Shown here in pieces: positions 26,862-35,751 of a stretch of 64,000 nt of DNA. The translations under genes were made by a program, and so were the position numbers. The stretch is from assembly GCF_000802225.1 (NCBI RefSeq), contig NZ_JTDI01000002.1, forward strand, positions 516,501 through 580,500, given 5' to 3'. The notes below the pieces were generated by a model. It was given only the letters and a program-made list of their open reading frames with translations. It was not told the origin of the DNA and made no database searches. The stretch comes from Novosphingobium malaysiense (GTDB lineage Bacteria; Pseudomonadota; Alphaproteobacteria; Sphingomonadales; Sphingomonadaceae). Position 1 is the first letter of the stretch. Each line of letters opens with the position of its first letter.

Positions 26862-27689
26862 ATGCCCGAAAAACACCATCCCATACTGGTTGCGACCGAC
26901 CTGAGTGCCCGTTCGGACCGAGCCGTCGATCGAGCCGTTTTCATGGCCTCGCAGCGGGACGCCCGCCTCATCGTCCTGCATGCGACTGAACGCGGGTCGC
27001 GGCTCGATGAACACCAGGAACTGGCCGAAAAAACGATCCGTGCCGTACTGCCAGACCCTTCGGCCGACATCGAAATCGTTTCGTCAGCCGGTTCCGCGCC
27101 CAAGCTGATCGTCGAGGCCGCCAAGTCGGCAGAATGCAGTCTGATCGTGACCGGAGTTGCACGCTTCAACACGATGGGCGACTTTTTTACCGGGACCGCC
27201 GTCGATCACATCGTGCGCCATGCCGACGCGCCAGTCCTGGTGGTCAAGCAGCGCTGCCACGACCGCTACCGCTCTATGCTCGTCGCGACCGACTATTCCA
27301 GTTGTTCGCGGGCTGCGCTGGTGACAGCGGCTGAGATGTTTCCGGACGCGACCATCCAGCTCGTTCATGCTTATCATGTTCCTTATGAGGGATGGCTGCG
27401 CGACGAAGCGAATCGGCAAGCGGCCACGCAAGAGGCGGAGAAGGACTTGAAGGCTTTCCTGGCAGATCCGGCCATTCCCCAAACCGTGCGTACGCGCACC
27501 CGCTTGCGTATCGGTTATGGCGGGACCACGCGCGTGGTGGCGGAAATGGCTCTCGAAGACGAGGTGGATCTCGTCGTGATCGGGACGCATGGGCGTGGCG
27601 GCCTGATCCACGCGACAATCGGCAGCATGGCCGAATCGCTGCTCGAATCCGTGCAGCCCGATACGCTCATGGTGCGCGAACGGGCGTAG
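26862..27689 (+). CDS. Tandem universal stress protein
   Basis: A 275-residue cytoplasmic protein made of two UspA domains (about 1-133 and 138-275). Each opens with ILVATDLS- or MLVATDYS-type strands. The second domain keeps the nucleotide-binding loop GTHGRGGLIHATIGS; the first has GVARFNTMGDFFTGTA instead, so probably only the second binds ATP well. Such tandem proteins act in stress adaptation. The gene converges with a P-type cation ATPase gene, ten bases apart; this pairing of USP proteins with P-type ATPases is common in alphaproteobacteria. Confidence 0.93.
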   Translation: MPEKHHPILVATDLSARSDRAVDRAVFMASQRDARLIVLHATERGSRLDEHQELAEKTIRAVLPDPSADIEIVSSAGSAPKLIVEAAKSAECSLIVTGVARFNTMGDFFTGTAVDHIVRHADAPVLVVKQRCHDRYRSMLVATDYSSCSRAALVTAAEMFPDATIQLVHAYHVPYEGWLRDEANRQAATQEAEKDLKAFLADPAIPQTVRTRTRLRIGYGGTTRVVAEMALEDEVDLVVIGTHGRGGLIHATIGSMAESLLESVQPDTLMVRERA

Positions 27690-27699
27690 CGGTCGCAGG

Positions 27700-30435
27700 C
27701 TAGGGGCGCGTCGCAGCTTGCTTCATGCCGAGGCGGGCGGGATACCGGAACGTCAGGCGCATCTGCTTTTCGATTTCCATCATTGCGAAGAATACCACGC
27801 CCAGCGCCACGATCAGCAGTCCGTCCGCGAGCGGTACCGCCTGCGTCCCGAAGACGGTCTGCAACGCAGGGACGTAGGTGATCGCGAACTGTGCCGCCGT
27901 GACCAGCAGGACCGCGGCCCAGACGTAAGGTGTGCCCCGCACCGCCGCGATCGATAGAGAGGTGCCGTGGATGTTGCGGACGAAGAAGAGGTTGAAGATC
28001 TCGAGCACGACGAGCGTGTTTACGGCCATCGTCTGTGCCAGCGCCTCGGGATATCCCTGGTCCAGCGCATAGAAGAAGACGCCCAGGACAGCCACAACGA
28101 ACAGCATCGAGACGAGCAGGATGTGCCAGATCAGTTCGCCGGTCAGCAGCGGCGCATCGCGGGGGCGTGGAGGGCGCCGCATCGTGCCGGGTTCAGTCGG
28201 CTCGAAGGCGAGGGCGATGCCCAGCGTGACGGCGGTGATGAGGTTGACCCAGAGGATCTGCACGGCGGTGACGGGCAGTACGATCCCGGCAAACAGGGCC
28301 ACCACGACGGTCATCGCTTCGCCCGCGTTGGTGGGCAAGGTCCAGCTGATCACCTTCTTGATGTTGTCGTAGACGGTTCGCCCTTCCCGCACGGCGGCGG
28401 CAATTGATGCGAAGTTGTCGTCTGCCAGGACCAGTTCGGCAGCTTCCTTGGCCGCTTCGCTGCCCTTCAGCCCCATGGCCGTCCCGGCATCGGCGCGCTT
28501 CAGTGCGGGGGCATCGTTCACGCCGTCCCCGGTCATGGCGACAGTAAGTCCGCGGGCCTGCAGCGCGGCGACCAGTCGTAGCTTGTGCGCCGGCGAAGTG
28601 CGGGCAAAGACGTCGGTCTCTACCACCGCATCGGCCAGTTCGCCGTCGGTCATGACCTCGATCTCGGCACCGGACAGCGCGCTTTGGGTGTTGCTGAGAC
28701 CAATCTGCGCGGCAATGGCGAGGGCCGTGGCGGCATGGTCCCCGGTGATCATCTTTACCCCGATGCCGGCTTCATGGCACTCGGCCACGGCGGCTATGGC
28801 CTCCGGGCGAGGCGGGTCGATCAGGCCGACCAGCCCGATGAACAGGAGCTGGCGCTCAAGGTCGGCGCTGTTGAGGACCGTATCGTCCTGATTCATCGGC
28901 CGCGATGCCAGCGCGATCACCCGCATGCCCTGGGCCGCGAGCGCTTCGATCCGGTCTTGCCAGTACCCCGCGTCGACTGGCTCAATCCCCCCCGTCCCGG
29001 TGCGCTGGCCGGAGCACATCGGCAGCACGGCTTCAGGCGCGCCCTTGACGTCCACGAATGCGTGGCCATCGTGGTCGTGGTGAAGCACGGCCATGTAGCG
29101 ATGTGCAGCGTCGAAGGGGATGGCATCGGTTCGCGCAAACTGCTCCCACGAGGCGGCCCGCCCGGCGGAGATCTTTTCCGCCAGGGCAATCAGCGCGCCC
29201 TCCATGGGATCGCCTTCCACCCGCCAGTCGTCATCGTGCCGCACGAGTTCCGCATCGTTGCAGAGACGGGCCGCACGGGCGAATTCCCAGAGGACCGGAT
29301 CGCTGTCGAGATCCGCCGGGACCCCGTCGCTGCGCTGCACCGTTCCCTCGGGCGTGTAGCCTTCGCCGGTCACGGTGTATTCCGTTCCGGCGGTGACCAG
29401 AGCCGTCACCTGCATCTCGTTGCGGGTCAAAGTGCCGGTCTTGTCGGTGCAGATCACCGAGACCGAGCCGAGCGTTTCGATCGCTGGCAAGCGCCTGACG
29501 ATGGCATTGCGCCGCGCCATGCCCTGCACGCCTACCGCCAAGGTGATCGTCAGGACCGCCGGCAGACCTTCGGGAATGGCCGCTACCGAGAGCCCGACAA
29601 CGACCATGAAGACTTCACTGAACGGCATGTGCCGGACGAAGAACCCGAAAGTCAGCAGACAGGCCCCCACCATCAGGATGAAGAGCGTGAGCCAGCGCGC
29701 GAAGACATCCATCTGGCGCACCAGGGGGGTGGTCAGCGTTTCCACTTTCGACAGCATCGAACTGATCTGGCCGATTTCGGTGGCGTCACCGGTCGCTACC
29801 GCCAGTCCGCGGGCAGTGCCGGATACCACCATCGTCCCGCTGAACAGCATCGGCGTGCGGTCTCCCAGCGCAGCGTCAGGCGCGACCGGGCCCGTGCCCT
29901 TGTCGGCGGGTACGGATTCGCCCGTCAGGATCGCTTCTTCGGCCTTCACGCCGCGCGCTTCGATCAGTCTTAGGTCGGCCGGGACACGGTCACCCGCTTC
30001 CAGAAGGACGACATCGCCCGGAACCAGCGCATCTGCCGGGATCGTGCGCCGCGCGTTATCGCGCAGAACCGAGGTATGCGGCGCCAGCATCCCGCGGATC
30101 GCCGCCATGGCGTTCTCGGCGCGTCCTTCTTGAATGAAACCGATCACCGCGTTGGCCAGGACGACCGCGAGGATCACGGCGGTGTCGATGAGGTGCCCAA
30201 GCGTTGCCGTGACCGCCGAAGATGCCAGCAGGACGTAGATGAGAATATTGTGGAAGTGCGAAGCGAAACGCACGAACGGATTGCGCCCGGGCACTTCCCG
30301 CAGCCGGTTCGGCCCGAATTCGGCGAGCCGTCTGTCGGCTTCCGATTCCGTGAGTCCCTCCGGACTGGAATCAAGCGTGCCCAGCACCTGATCGATCGGC
30401 TCCGCATGGTGAGGCTGGCGGCTGACCTCCATCAT
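27700..30435 (-). CDS. P-type cation-transporting ATPase (type II)
   Basis: About 911 residues (918 from the alternative ATG at 30456). An N-terminal cation-ATPase domain (EGLTESEADRRLAEFGPN) precedes the membrane part. The TGES loop is LTGESVPA, the phosphorylation site is DKTGTLTRNEM, and the hinge motif is MTGDGVNDAPALKRAD. About ten membrane helices are arranged 2+2+6. The pattern fits type IIA/PMR1-like Ca2+ or related ATPases; helix 4 reads AIPEGLPAVL, where the Glu favours Ca2+ or Mn2+. AAGGAG lies ten bases before the chosen ATG at 30435. It converges with the stress protein gene. Confidence 0.93.
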   Translation of the reverse strand: MMEVSRQPHHAEPIDQVLGTLDSSPEGLTESEADRRLAEFGPNRLREVPGRNPFVRFASHFHNILIYVLLASSAVTATLGHLIDTAVILAVVLANAVIGFIQEGRAENAMAAIRGMLAPHTSVLRDNARRTIPADALVPGDVVLLEAGDRVPADLRLIEARGVKAEEAILTGESVPADKGTGPVAPDAALGDRTPMLFSGTMVVSGTARGLAVATGDATEIGQISSMLSKVETLTTPLVRQMDVFARWLTLFILMVGACLLTFGFFVRHMPFSEVFMVVVGLSVAAIPEGLPAVLTITLAVGVQGMARRNAIVRRLPAIETLGSVSVICTDKTGTLTRNEMQVTALVTAGTEYTVTGEGYTPEGTVQRSDGVPADLDSDPVLWEFARAARLCNDAELVRHDDDWRVEGDPMEGALIALAEKISAGRAASWEQFARTDAIPFDAAHRYMAVLHHDHDGHAFVDVKGAPEAVLPMCSGQRTGTGGIEPVDAGYWQDRIEALAAQGMRVIALASRPMNQDDTVLNSADLERQLLFIGLVGLIDPPRPEAIAAVAECHEAGIGVKMITGDHAATALAIAAQIGLSNTQSALSGAEIEVMTDGELADAVVETDVFARTSPAHKLRLVAALQARGLTVAMTGDGVNDAPALKRADAGTAMGLKGSEAAKEAAELVLADDNFASIAAAVREGRTVYDNIKKVISWTLPTNAGEAMTVVVALFAGIVLPVTAVQILWVNLITAVTLGIALAFEPTEPGTMRRPPRPRDAPLLTGELIWHILLVSMLFVVAVLGVFFYALDQGYPEALAQTMAVNTLVVLEIFNLFFVRNIHGTSLSIAAVRGTPYVWAAVLLVTAAQFAITYVPALQTVFGTQAVPLADGLLIVALGVVFFAMMEIEKQMRLTFRYPARLGMKQAATRP

Positions 30436-30895
30436 GGTGCTTGGTGCTCCTTGCATCGGATGGTCGGAAAGGCGGTGTCAGATGAAAGGCGGGTGGTTGG
30501 CCTCATCGACATTACCCAATTCCAGGCCGTCGCGGAACCCGTGCGAGGTCGGGTCCCGTGACGGCGGAGCCGGCCCAGGCGCCCAGATTACGGGTTGGAA
30601 GGGGCAAGCGACCGAAAGACCCGCGCCAGTCTGCTAACATGAATTGCCTGTAGGAGGCTGTCGTCACCGACCGGGTGGCCGCTTCGATCTCGTGCCGTCG
30701 ATGATCGAGAAGAACGGAGCAGGGACGGGCCCATCGGAGAGCGCCCGCAGGAAGGACCAACTGTACCGGAAAGGTGCAGCGGATCAGGAAAGCGGAGGCG
30801 GACGAAGCCCGCGAAAGGCGGTCGGTTTTTCCGCTCCTGTGGCGGCGCCGTTCGCGCGCGCCACAGGAGCGGCAAGTCCTGTTCCCGACCTCAGG
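30436..30895. other. Intergenic region upstream of the P-type ATPase and downstream of urcA
   Basis: No supported gene in 460 bp. It holds the ATPase gene promoter region and the perfect 14-bp hairpin at 30831-30872 described separately. Base composition is that of the surrounding chromosome. Confidence 0.5.
30831..30872. repeat. Perfect 14-bp inverted repeat without a T tract
   Basis: CCGCTCCTGTGGCG (30831-30844) and its exact complement (30859-30872) flank a 14-nt loop. It lies 24 bp past the end of the UrcA gene (minus strand). On neither strand is it followed by a T run, though five T precede it on the plus strand. It may terminate or stabilise the urcA transcript. Confidence 0.6.
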
Positions 30896-31231
30896 TCAGG
30901 ACGAAGTGTCCTCGAAATTCACGCTGCCCTGCCGCTGTGACGTGTCTGCCAATGCAAGCGCGCGACCTTCCTCGGCCGACGTCCGGGCTTGGTTCAAGCA
31001 GCGTTGCCGAGCGTGAAACGCATCCATGGTTGGATTTTCCGCTCTGCTGCAAAGCGTGGTGACCGCTTCGTCCAGGCGCCGATCAAGCTCTGCCACCTGG
31101 CTGGGCCGGTTGAGGTCCAGGTCGTTGTATTGGATGACGGTCGTCTGTTTTTCCCGCGCTTGCGCTTGGGGCACAACCACTCCTGCGCACGCTGTCAGGG
31201 CAGCGAGCGCAGCTATTGCTGGCTTCATCAT
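30896..31231 (-). CDS. UrcA family protein
   Basis: A 111-residue exported protein. The signal peptide spans about 1-24 and ends in AQA. The mature part has the UrcA layout: V-I-Q-Y-N-DLDLNRPSQ, then LDRRLDEAV, then two cysteines (in TLCSRA and RCLNQA) that probably form a disulfide. UrcA proteins are found mainly in sphingomonads and caulobacters; their function is unknown. The ATG at 31231 is placed after GGGAGAG on the minus strand. Confidence 0.85.
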   Translation of the reverse strand: MMKPAIAALAALTACAGVVVPQAQAREKQTTVIQYNDLDLNRPSQVAELDRRLDEAVTTLCSRAENPTMDAFHARQRCLNQARTSAEEGRALALADTSQRQGSVNFEDTSS

Positions 31232-31582
31232 TGTGTTCTCTCCCATTAACATCTGCAGCCGGAGCAATCCTCAGGGATGGCCATGTTCTTGTCTGGCTTC
31301 ATTCCTGCGAGAGACGATGGGGGTCACCCAAACGTACCCGAATGCAGTGAACCCTGATTAGGGCTCCAGGTGGTTCAACGCAATGAGAGACGGCAAGTTT
31401 CCTGCAATAAACGATGCTGCGGCCGCGAAGAACGAGCCTCCCGCTTGCAGGTGCCAACCGTTTGCCGCCCCGCCCAAAATCTCCTAACGACCGGTCCGTC
31501 GTCTCAAACCTTCGAGATCGCTTCGGCTGGCATCGGCTGGGGCCTTTTGAAGTGAGGACAGGATTTGGGGAGAAGCGATACA
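31232..31582. other. Intergenic region between urcA and the acyl-CoA synthetase
   Basis: No convincing gene in 351 bp. It should hold the promoters of two divergent genes. The GGGGAGAAG site at 31567-31575 belongs to the synthetase start. I see no long inverted repeat. Confidence 0.5.
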
Positions 31583-33067
31583 GTGTCTGGCGATCTCTAT
31601 TCACGCTTTGCGCAGAGCTTCGAGCGCTTCAGCGACAGTGTCCTCGTCGAGGACGGTGCGCGCGCCTGGACCTACGGCGAGATCGCGGCGATGGCCGGGC
31701 GGCTGGCAGGCCGACTGCAGGCACTGGGCGTCGCGGCTGGCGAGCGGGTGTTGGTGCAGACGGACAAGAGTGTCGAGACGCTGATCCTCTATTTCGCGAC
31801 GATCCGGGCCGGTGCGATCTACCTGCCGCTCAATATCGACTACACCGAAAGCGAACTCGACTACTTCGCTACCGATGCGACGCCGGTGCTGGCGGTCTGC
31901 CGCGACCAGTCGGTCGATCTTTTCGGGCGGATCGGCGGCGGCGCGATGCAGGTCACGACACTGGCGCAGCTCTTCGCCGAGCTGCCCGAGGCCGAAGCCC
32001 CGCCGGTTCCGCGCGCAAGCGACGACGTCGCGGCGATCCTCTACACCTCGGGCACGACGGGCAAGCCGAAGGGGGCGATGCTCACGCAGGCCAATCTGGC
32101 GTCCAATGGAGAGATGCTGATCGATTTCTGGCGGTTCACGTCGGAGGACCGGCTGATCCATGCCTTGCCGATCTTCCATGTCCACGGCCTGTTCATCGCG
32201 GTGCACTGCGTGCTGTTTTCCGGCGCCTCGATGGTGTTCCTGCCCAAGTTCGAAAGCGGCCGCGTGATCGAGCTCATGGCAGACAGCACCGTGCTCATGG
32301 GCGTGCCGACCTTCTACATCCGCCTGCTGGCCGATCCCGCCTTCACGCGCGAGAGCGCGGCCAACATGCGGCTGTTCATTTCCGGCTCGGCCCCGCTTTC
32401 AGCCGACATCCACCGCGCCTTCGAACAGCGCAGCGGGCATCGCGTGCTCGAACGCTACGGCATGACCGAGACCGGGATGCTTACGTCCAACCCCTATGAC
32501 GGTGAGCGCCGCGCAGGCTTCGTCGGGCCGCCGCTTCCGGGCGTGTCGCTGCGCATTGCCGAGTTCGAGACGGGCAAGGTCCTGCCGCAGGGCGAAGTCG
32601 GTATTGTCGAGGTGAAGGGCCCGAACGTCTTCAAGGGCTACTGGCAGATGCCGGAAAAGACCGCTGCCGAGTTCCGCCCGGATGGCTATTTCATCACCGG
32701 CGACATGGGCTTCATCGATGCCGACGGCTACGTCCAGCTTGTCGGGCGCGAGAAGGACCTGATCATTTCCGGCGGGCTCAATGTCTATCCGGCCGAAGTG
32801 GAAGCGCTGCTCGACGATAGAGAGGATGTCGGCGAAGCGGCGGTGATCGGCGTGCCGCATCCCGACTTCGGCGAGGCCGTGGTTGCCGTGGTTCAGCCGG
32901 TCGGTGCCTTCGATGCCGATGCCGTGCGCGAGGAACTGCGCAAGGATCTGGCGGCCTTCAAGGTGCCCAAGATGATCCTCACGATGGAATCGTTGCCGCG
33001 CAATACGATGGGCAAGATCCAGAAAAAGCTGCTGCGCGAACAGTACGCCGATCTCTTCGCCGGCTGA
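31583..33067 (+). CDS. matB: Malonyl-CoA synthetase-like acyl-CoA ligase
   Basis: A 494-residue adenylate-forming enzyme. The P-loop is YTSGTTGKPKG; further motifs are ALPIFHVHGLF, MRLFISGSAPL, YGMTETGMLTSNPYDG and the hinge region DLIISGGLNVYP. The catalytic Lys lies in RNTMGKIQKK near the end. The combination PLNIDYTESELDYF, VLMGVPTFYIRLL and RAGFVGPPLPGV is characteristic of MatB, which makes malonyl-CoA from malonate, CoA and ATP. The start is GTG at 31583, seven bases after GGGGAGAAG. No malonyl-CoA decarboxylase gene is adjacent, so the assignment rests on sequence alone; methylmalonate is another possible substrate. Confidence 0.88.
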   Translation: MSGDLYSRFAQSFERFSDSVLVEDGARAWTYGEIAAMAGRLAGRLQALGVAAGERVLVQTDKSVETLILYFATIRAGAIYLPLNIDYTESELDYFATDATPVLAVCRDQSVDLFGRIGGGAMQVTTLAQLFAELPEAEAPPVPRASDDVAAILYTSGTTGKPKGAMLTQANLASNGEMLIDFWRFTSEDRLIHALPIFHVHGLFIAVHCVLFSGASMVFLPKFESGRVIELMADSTVLMGVPTFYIRLLADPAFTRESAANMRLFISGSAPLSADIHRAFEQRSGHRVLERYGMTETGMLTSNPYDGERRAGFVGPPLPGVSLRIAEFETGKVLPQGEVGIVEVKGPNVFKGYWQMPEKTAAEFRPDGYFITGDMGFIDADGYVQLVGREKDLIISGGLNVYPAEVEALLDDREDVGEAAVIGVPHPDFGEAVVAVVQPVGAFDADAVREELRKDLAAFKVPKMILTMESLPRNTMGKIQKKLLREQYADLFAG

Positions 33068-33107
33068 CGAGAAACGCGGCTTTTTCATCGCCGCGGCGGC
33101 AAGCGGC

Positions 33108-33150
33108 CGACCCGTCTCGCAACTGCCGTGACGGGGCGCTAGACGGGTCG
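33108..33150. repeat. 10-bp inverted repeat downstream of the synthetase gene
   Basis: CGACCCGTCT (33108-33117) is repeated in reverse complement at 33141-33150 around a 23-nt spacer. It lies between the synthetase stop and the phosphatase start. There is no T tract, so termination is uncertain; an operator for the phosphatase gene is possible. Confidence 0.5.
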
Positions 33151-33206
33151 CTGATTGCGCGGCACCACACGTGTAGCTGTGTGTGAACGATTGGGAGATC
33201 CATCCG

Positions 33207-34271
33207 ATGCGTACCGCCCTTTCCGGTGTCCTGGCCATTGCGATTTTTGCCGCTTCCGGCGCCGAAGCGCGCGAGCAAGTGACGGTGACACGTATCGATT
33301 CCAATCGGGTCGAGCTCGAGCGGGACGACGCGCATCCCGTGACGATATGGCTGAGCAGCGACACGCGCCTCGATGAATCGGACAGCCGCGTCGCCGAGGC
33401 GACCACGGCGCGCAAGCTGGACATCGACCTGCCCGGTTCGAAGCGGGAATACCTGATACTCAAGGGTGCCGACGGCAGTGTCCGCGTGGCCGCCGAGCGC
33501 GTGATGCCGCTGGAGCAGGGCAGCAACTTCCGCGACATCGGTGGCTATGTCACGAAAGACGGTCACGTCGTGCGGTGGGGCAAGGCCTTCCGGTCCGGCG
33601 CGCAGCCGCTGCTGACTGAAGGCGATCTTGCGCTGGTCGATCAGCTCGGCATCGGTACCGTTGTCGATCTGCGCTCGCTTGAGGAACGGCAGATCAACCC
33701 CGATACCATCGACGACCGGGAAGGCGCCCTGTTCGTTTCCAACGACTACAGCATCAAGGCGCTGATGGGGCCGATGATGGCGCGCAAGGGCGAGCACATC
33801 TACGAGGGCATGGAAAAGCTGTTGGCCCCGCAATACCGCTCGCTCTATCGCCAGATCATGGCCGAAGGCGATGGTGCCGGTGCCGTGCTCTATCACTGCT
33901 CGGCCGGCCAGGACCGCACCGGAGTGGCGACGGCCTTGCTCTACGACATGCTGGGCGTGGACCGGGAGACGATCCTGGCCGACTATCACCTGTCGACCGA
34001 ACTGCGGCGTCCCTACTGGGAAATGCCGCGGTTCGACGCGGCCGAATATCCCGATAACCCGATCGCCCAGCACTATGCCAGGTCGTATCCGGAAAAGGGC
34101 GCCAAGGCAGAGCCATTGTATACGCCGGGCGGACAATCGCATTTGGCGCAGTTCTTTGCATACCTCGATGCGGCTTACGGTGGTTCTGCCGGTTACATGA
34201 AGCAGGTTCTGGGCTTTACCGATGCGGATCTGGCACGCTTGCGGTCGGTGATGTTGCGGCCCGCGCGATGA
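33207..34271 (+). CDS. Exported tyrosine-protein phosphatase
   Basis: A 354-residue protein with a signal peptide (about 1-21, ending AEA). Residues 30-100 form an extra N-terminal region. The phosphatase domain follows, with NFRDIGGY at 108-115 and the catalytic loop HCSAGQDRTG at 230-239 (Cys231, Arg237). This is the PTP family often called Y_phosphatase3, including the Mycobacterium PtpB group. The start at 33207 is preferred because GGGAG lies upstream and the signal peptide begins there. Location in the periplasm is unusual for a tyrosine phosphatase; the substrate could equally be a phosphoinositide or another phosphoester. Confidence 0.9.
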   Translation: MRTALSGVLAIAIFAASGAEAREQVTVTRIDSNRVELERDDAHPVTIWLSSDTRLDESDSRVAEATTARKLDIDLPGSKREYLILKGADGSVRVAAERVMPLEQGSNFRDIGGYVTKDGHVVRWGKAFRSGAQPLLTEGDLALVDQLGIGTVVDLRSLEERQINPDTIDDREGALFVSNDYSIKALMGPMMARKGEHIYEGMEKLLAPQYRSLYRQIMAEGDGAGAVLYHCSAGQDRTGVATALLYDMLGVDRETILADYHLSTELRRPYWEMPRFDAAEYPDNPIAQHYARSYPEKGAKAEPLYTPGGQSHLAQFFAYLDAAYGGSAGYMKQVLGFTDADLARLRSVMLRPAR

Positions 34272-34494
34272 GCCAACTCCGCCTTCCCTAAAGCGAGCTC
34301 ATCTTAGGGAGCTTGCGCGAGGACGGTTGCAACCTCCCCGAATGCAAGTCGGGCCATGAAAACGTCGCGCCTGCGAATTCCGTTTCGGTATGGCGGATAA
34401 ACACTGGTCAAGTACGCGCTTTCGCATCACACTCGGCATTTCGTATACAACCGGCATGAAGACCGGTTCATCGAAGGTTTCGGGAGAGAACGAC

Positions 34495-35745
34495 TTGGCC
34501 CATTCCGCTGCCCCCATAGGGGACGCTCCAAATCATCCCCTCGCCGTGCGCATGGGGGTGATTGCCGGTGTCTCGCATAATGTCGTCATCGGTACCGTCA
34601 TGGGCTCGTTCGGGCTCATGCTCGCCTCGGTCGAGCAGAGGCTGGGCGTTACAGGCGAAGAGGCGGCAGTCGGTATTCCGCTTGTCCTCGTCGGCTCGTC
34701 GATCCTGGCGCCCTTCGTGGGCGTGCTGATCGCAAAGCTTTCGCTCCGCCTCCTGCTGATGCTCGGCGCATTGCTGACGGTTGCGGGGTATTTCGTGCTC
34801 GCCACGACCAGCAGCTATGCCCTCTACCTCGTCGCCTATGGCCTGTGTTTCGGCCCGGCGATGTCACTTGCCGGATCGATCGGACCGGCCACGCTGGTGA
34901 CGCGATGGTTCCATCGCAACCGTGGCCTGGCGCTGGGGCTGGTCCACTTGCCGATCGTCATTGCCATCGTGCCGTGGGCACTCGAACGCGCGCTCGGCCA
35001 CTATGCGCCGACCACGCTCTATGCGGCGATCGGCACGGTTTCCGCAGTGCTGCTGGTGCCGCTCATCCTGTTTACCGTGGACCATCCGCCGAACGCCGAA
35101 ACAGTGGCGCCGGAACCGGAGGAAAAGCGCACTGCGGACGGGTCCTTCAGCATTGCACAGTTGCTTGCGCGGCCGCGATTCTGGGCCCTTTGCCTCGCCG
35201 CGATCGCCAGCATGACGAGTTCGGTCCTGCTTGGTTCCCTGCTCGTTCCCATGGGCATGTCCTGGGGCTTTACCCGTCCCGATGCTGCGCTGTTGCAGTC
35301 GATCATGTCGCTGGTCGGCATCGTCGGCTCGATCCTGTTCGGCTGGGTCGCAGACAAGCTGGGAGGCGGCCGGTCACTGGCCCTGATCGGGTTCAACTGC
35401 GCGATCCTCTGGCTTGTTCTCCTGCAGCATCCACCTTTCGCGGTCACGGCGGTCGTCGTGGGCCTGATCGGCATGCACGGCGCCGGCGCAATCCCGACCC
35501 TGGGTCGCGGCATTTCCGATACCTTCGGACAGGCCAGCTACAGCCGCGGCTTCGGGCTCAATACGCTGATCGGCTTGCCGTTCATCGCGCTTGCCGTCGT
35601 CGGCTCGGCCCGGGCCTACACGACGACGGGCAGCTACGATCTGGCCATCGCCGCAATCGCTGCCTTCTTCGTCCTCGCGGTGTTGCTGGGGCTCTACGGA
35701 GCGACAGGCCCGAAGGTGGAAGGTCCCGCAGCCGCGCCGGCGTAG
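34495..35745 (+). CDS. Major facilitator superfamily transporter
   Basis: A 416-residue permease with twelve predicted helices. The N-half holds GPAMSLAGSIGPATLVTRWF and RGLALGLVHL, the loop/helix patterns of the monocarboxylate-transporter-like MFS branch. After helix 6 there is a short charged loop (about 190-215). I chose TTG at 34495, six bases after GGGAGAG; an ATG at 34456 has no ribosome site. Its substrate is unknown. It follows the phosphatase and malonyl-CoA synthetase genes on the same strand, so a carboxylate such as malonate is conceivable, but this is inference. It ends six bases from the convergent NUDIX gene. Confidence 0.9.
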   Translation: MAHSAAPIGDAPNHPLAVRMGVIAGVSHNVVIGTVMGSFGLMLASVEQRLGVTGEEAAVGIPLVLVGSSILAPFVGVLIAKLSLRLLLMLGALLTVAGYFVLATTSSYALYLVAYGLCFGPAMSLAGSIGPATLVTRWFHRNRGLALGLVHLPIVIAIVPWALERALGHYAPTTLYAAIGTVSAVLLVPLILFTVDHPPNAETVAPEPEEKRTADGSFSIAQLLARPRFWALCLAAIASMTSSVLLGSLLVPMGMSWGFTRPDAALLQSIMSLVGIVGSILFGWVADKLGGGRSLALIGFNCAILWLVLLQHPPFAVTAVVVGLIGMHGAGAIPTLGRGISDTFGQASYSRGFGLNTLIGLPFIALAVVGSARAYTTTGSYDLAIAAIAAFFVLAVLLGLYGATGPKVEGPAAAPA

Positions 35746-35751
35746 GAAGGG

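Noticed and set aside
31370..31555. Possible 61-codon gene before the MatB-like gene
   Set aside because: No ribosome site, and it overlaps the expected promoter region.
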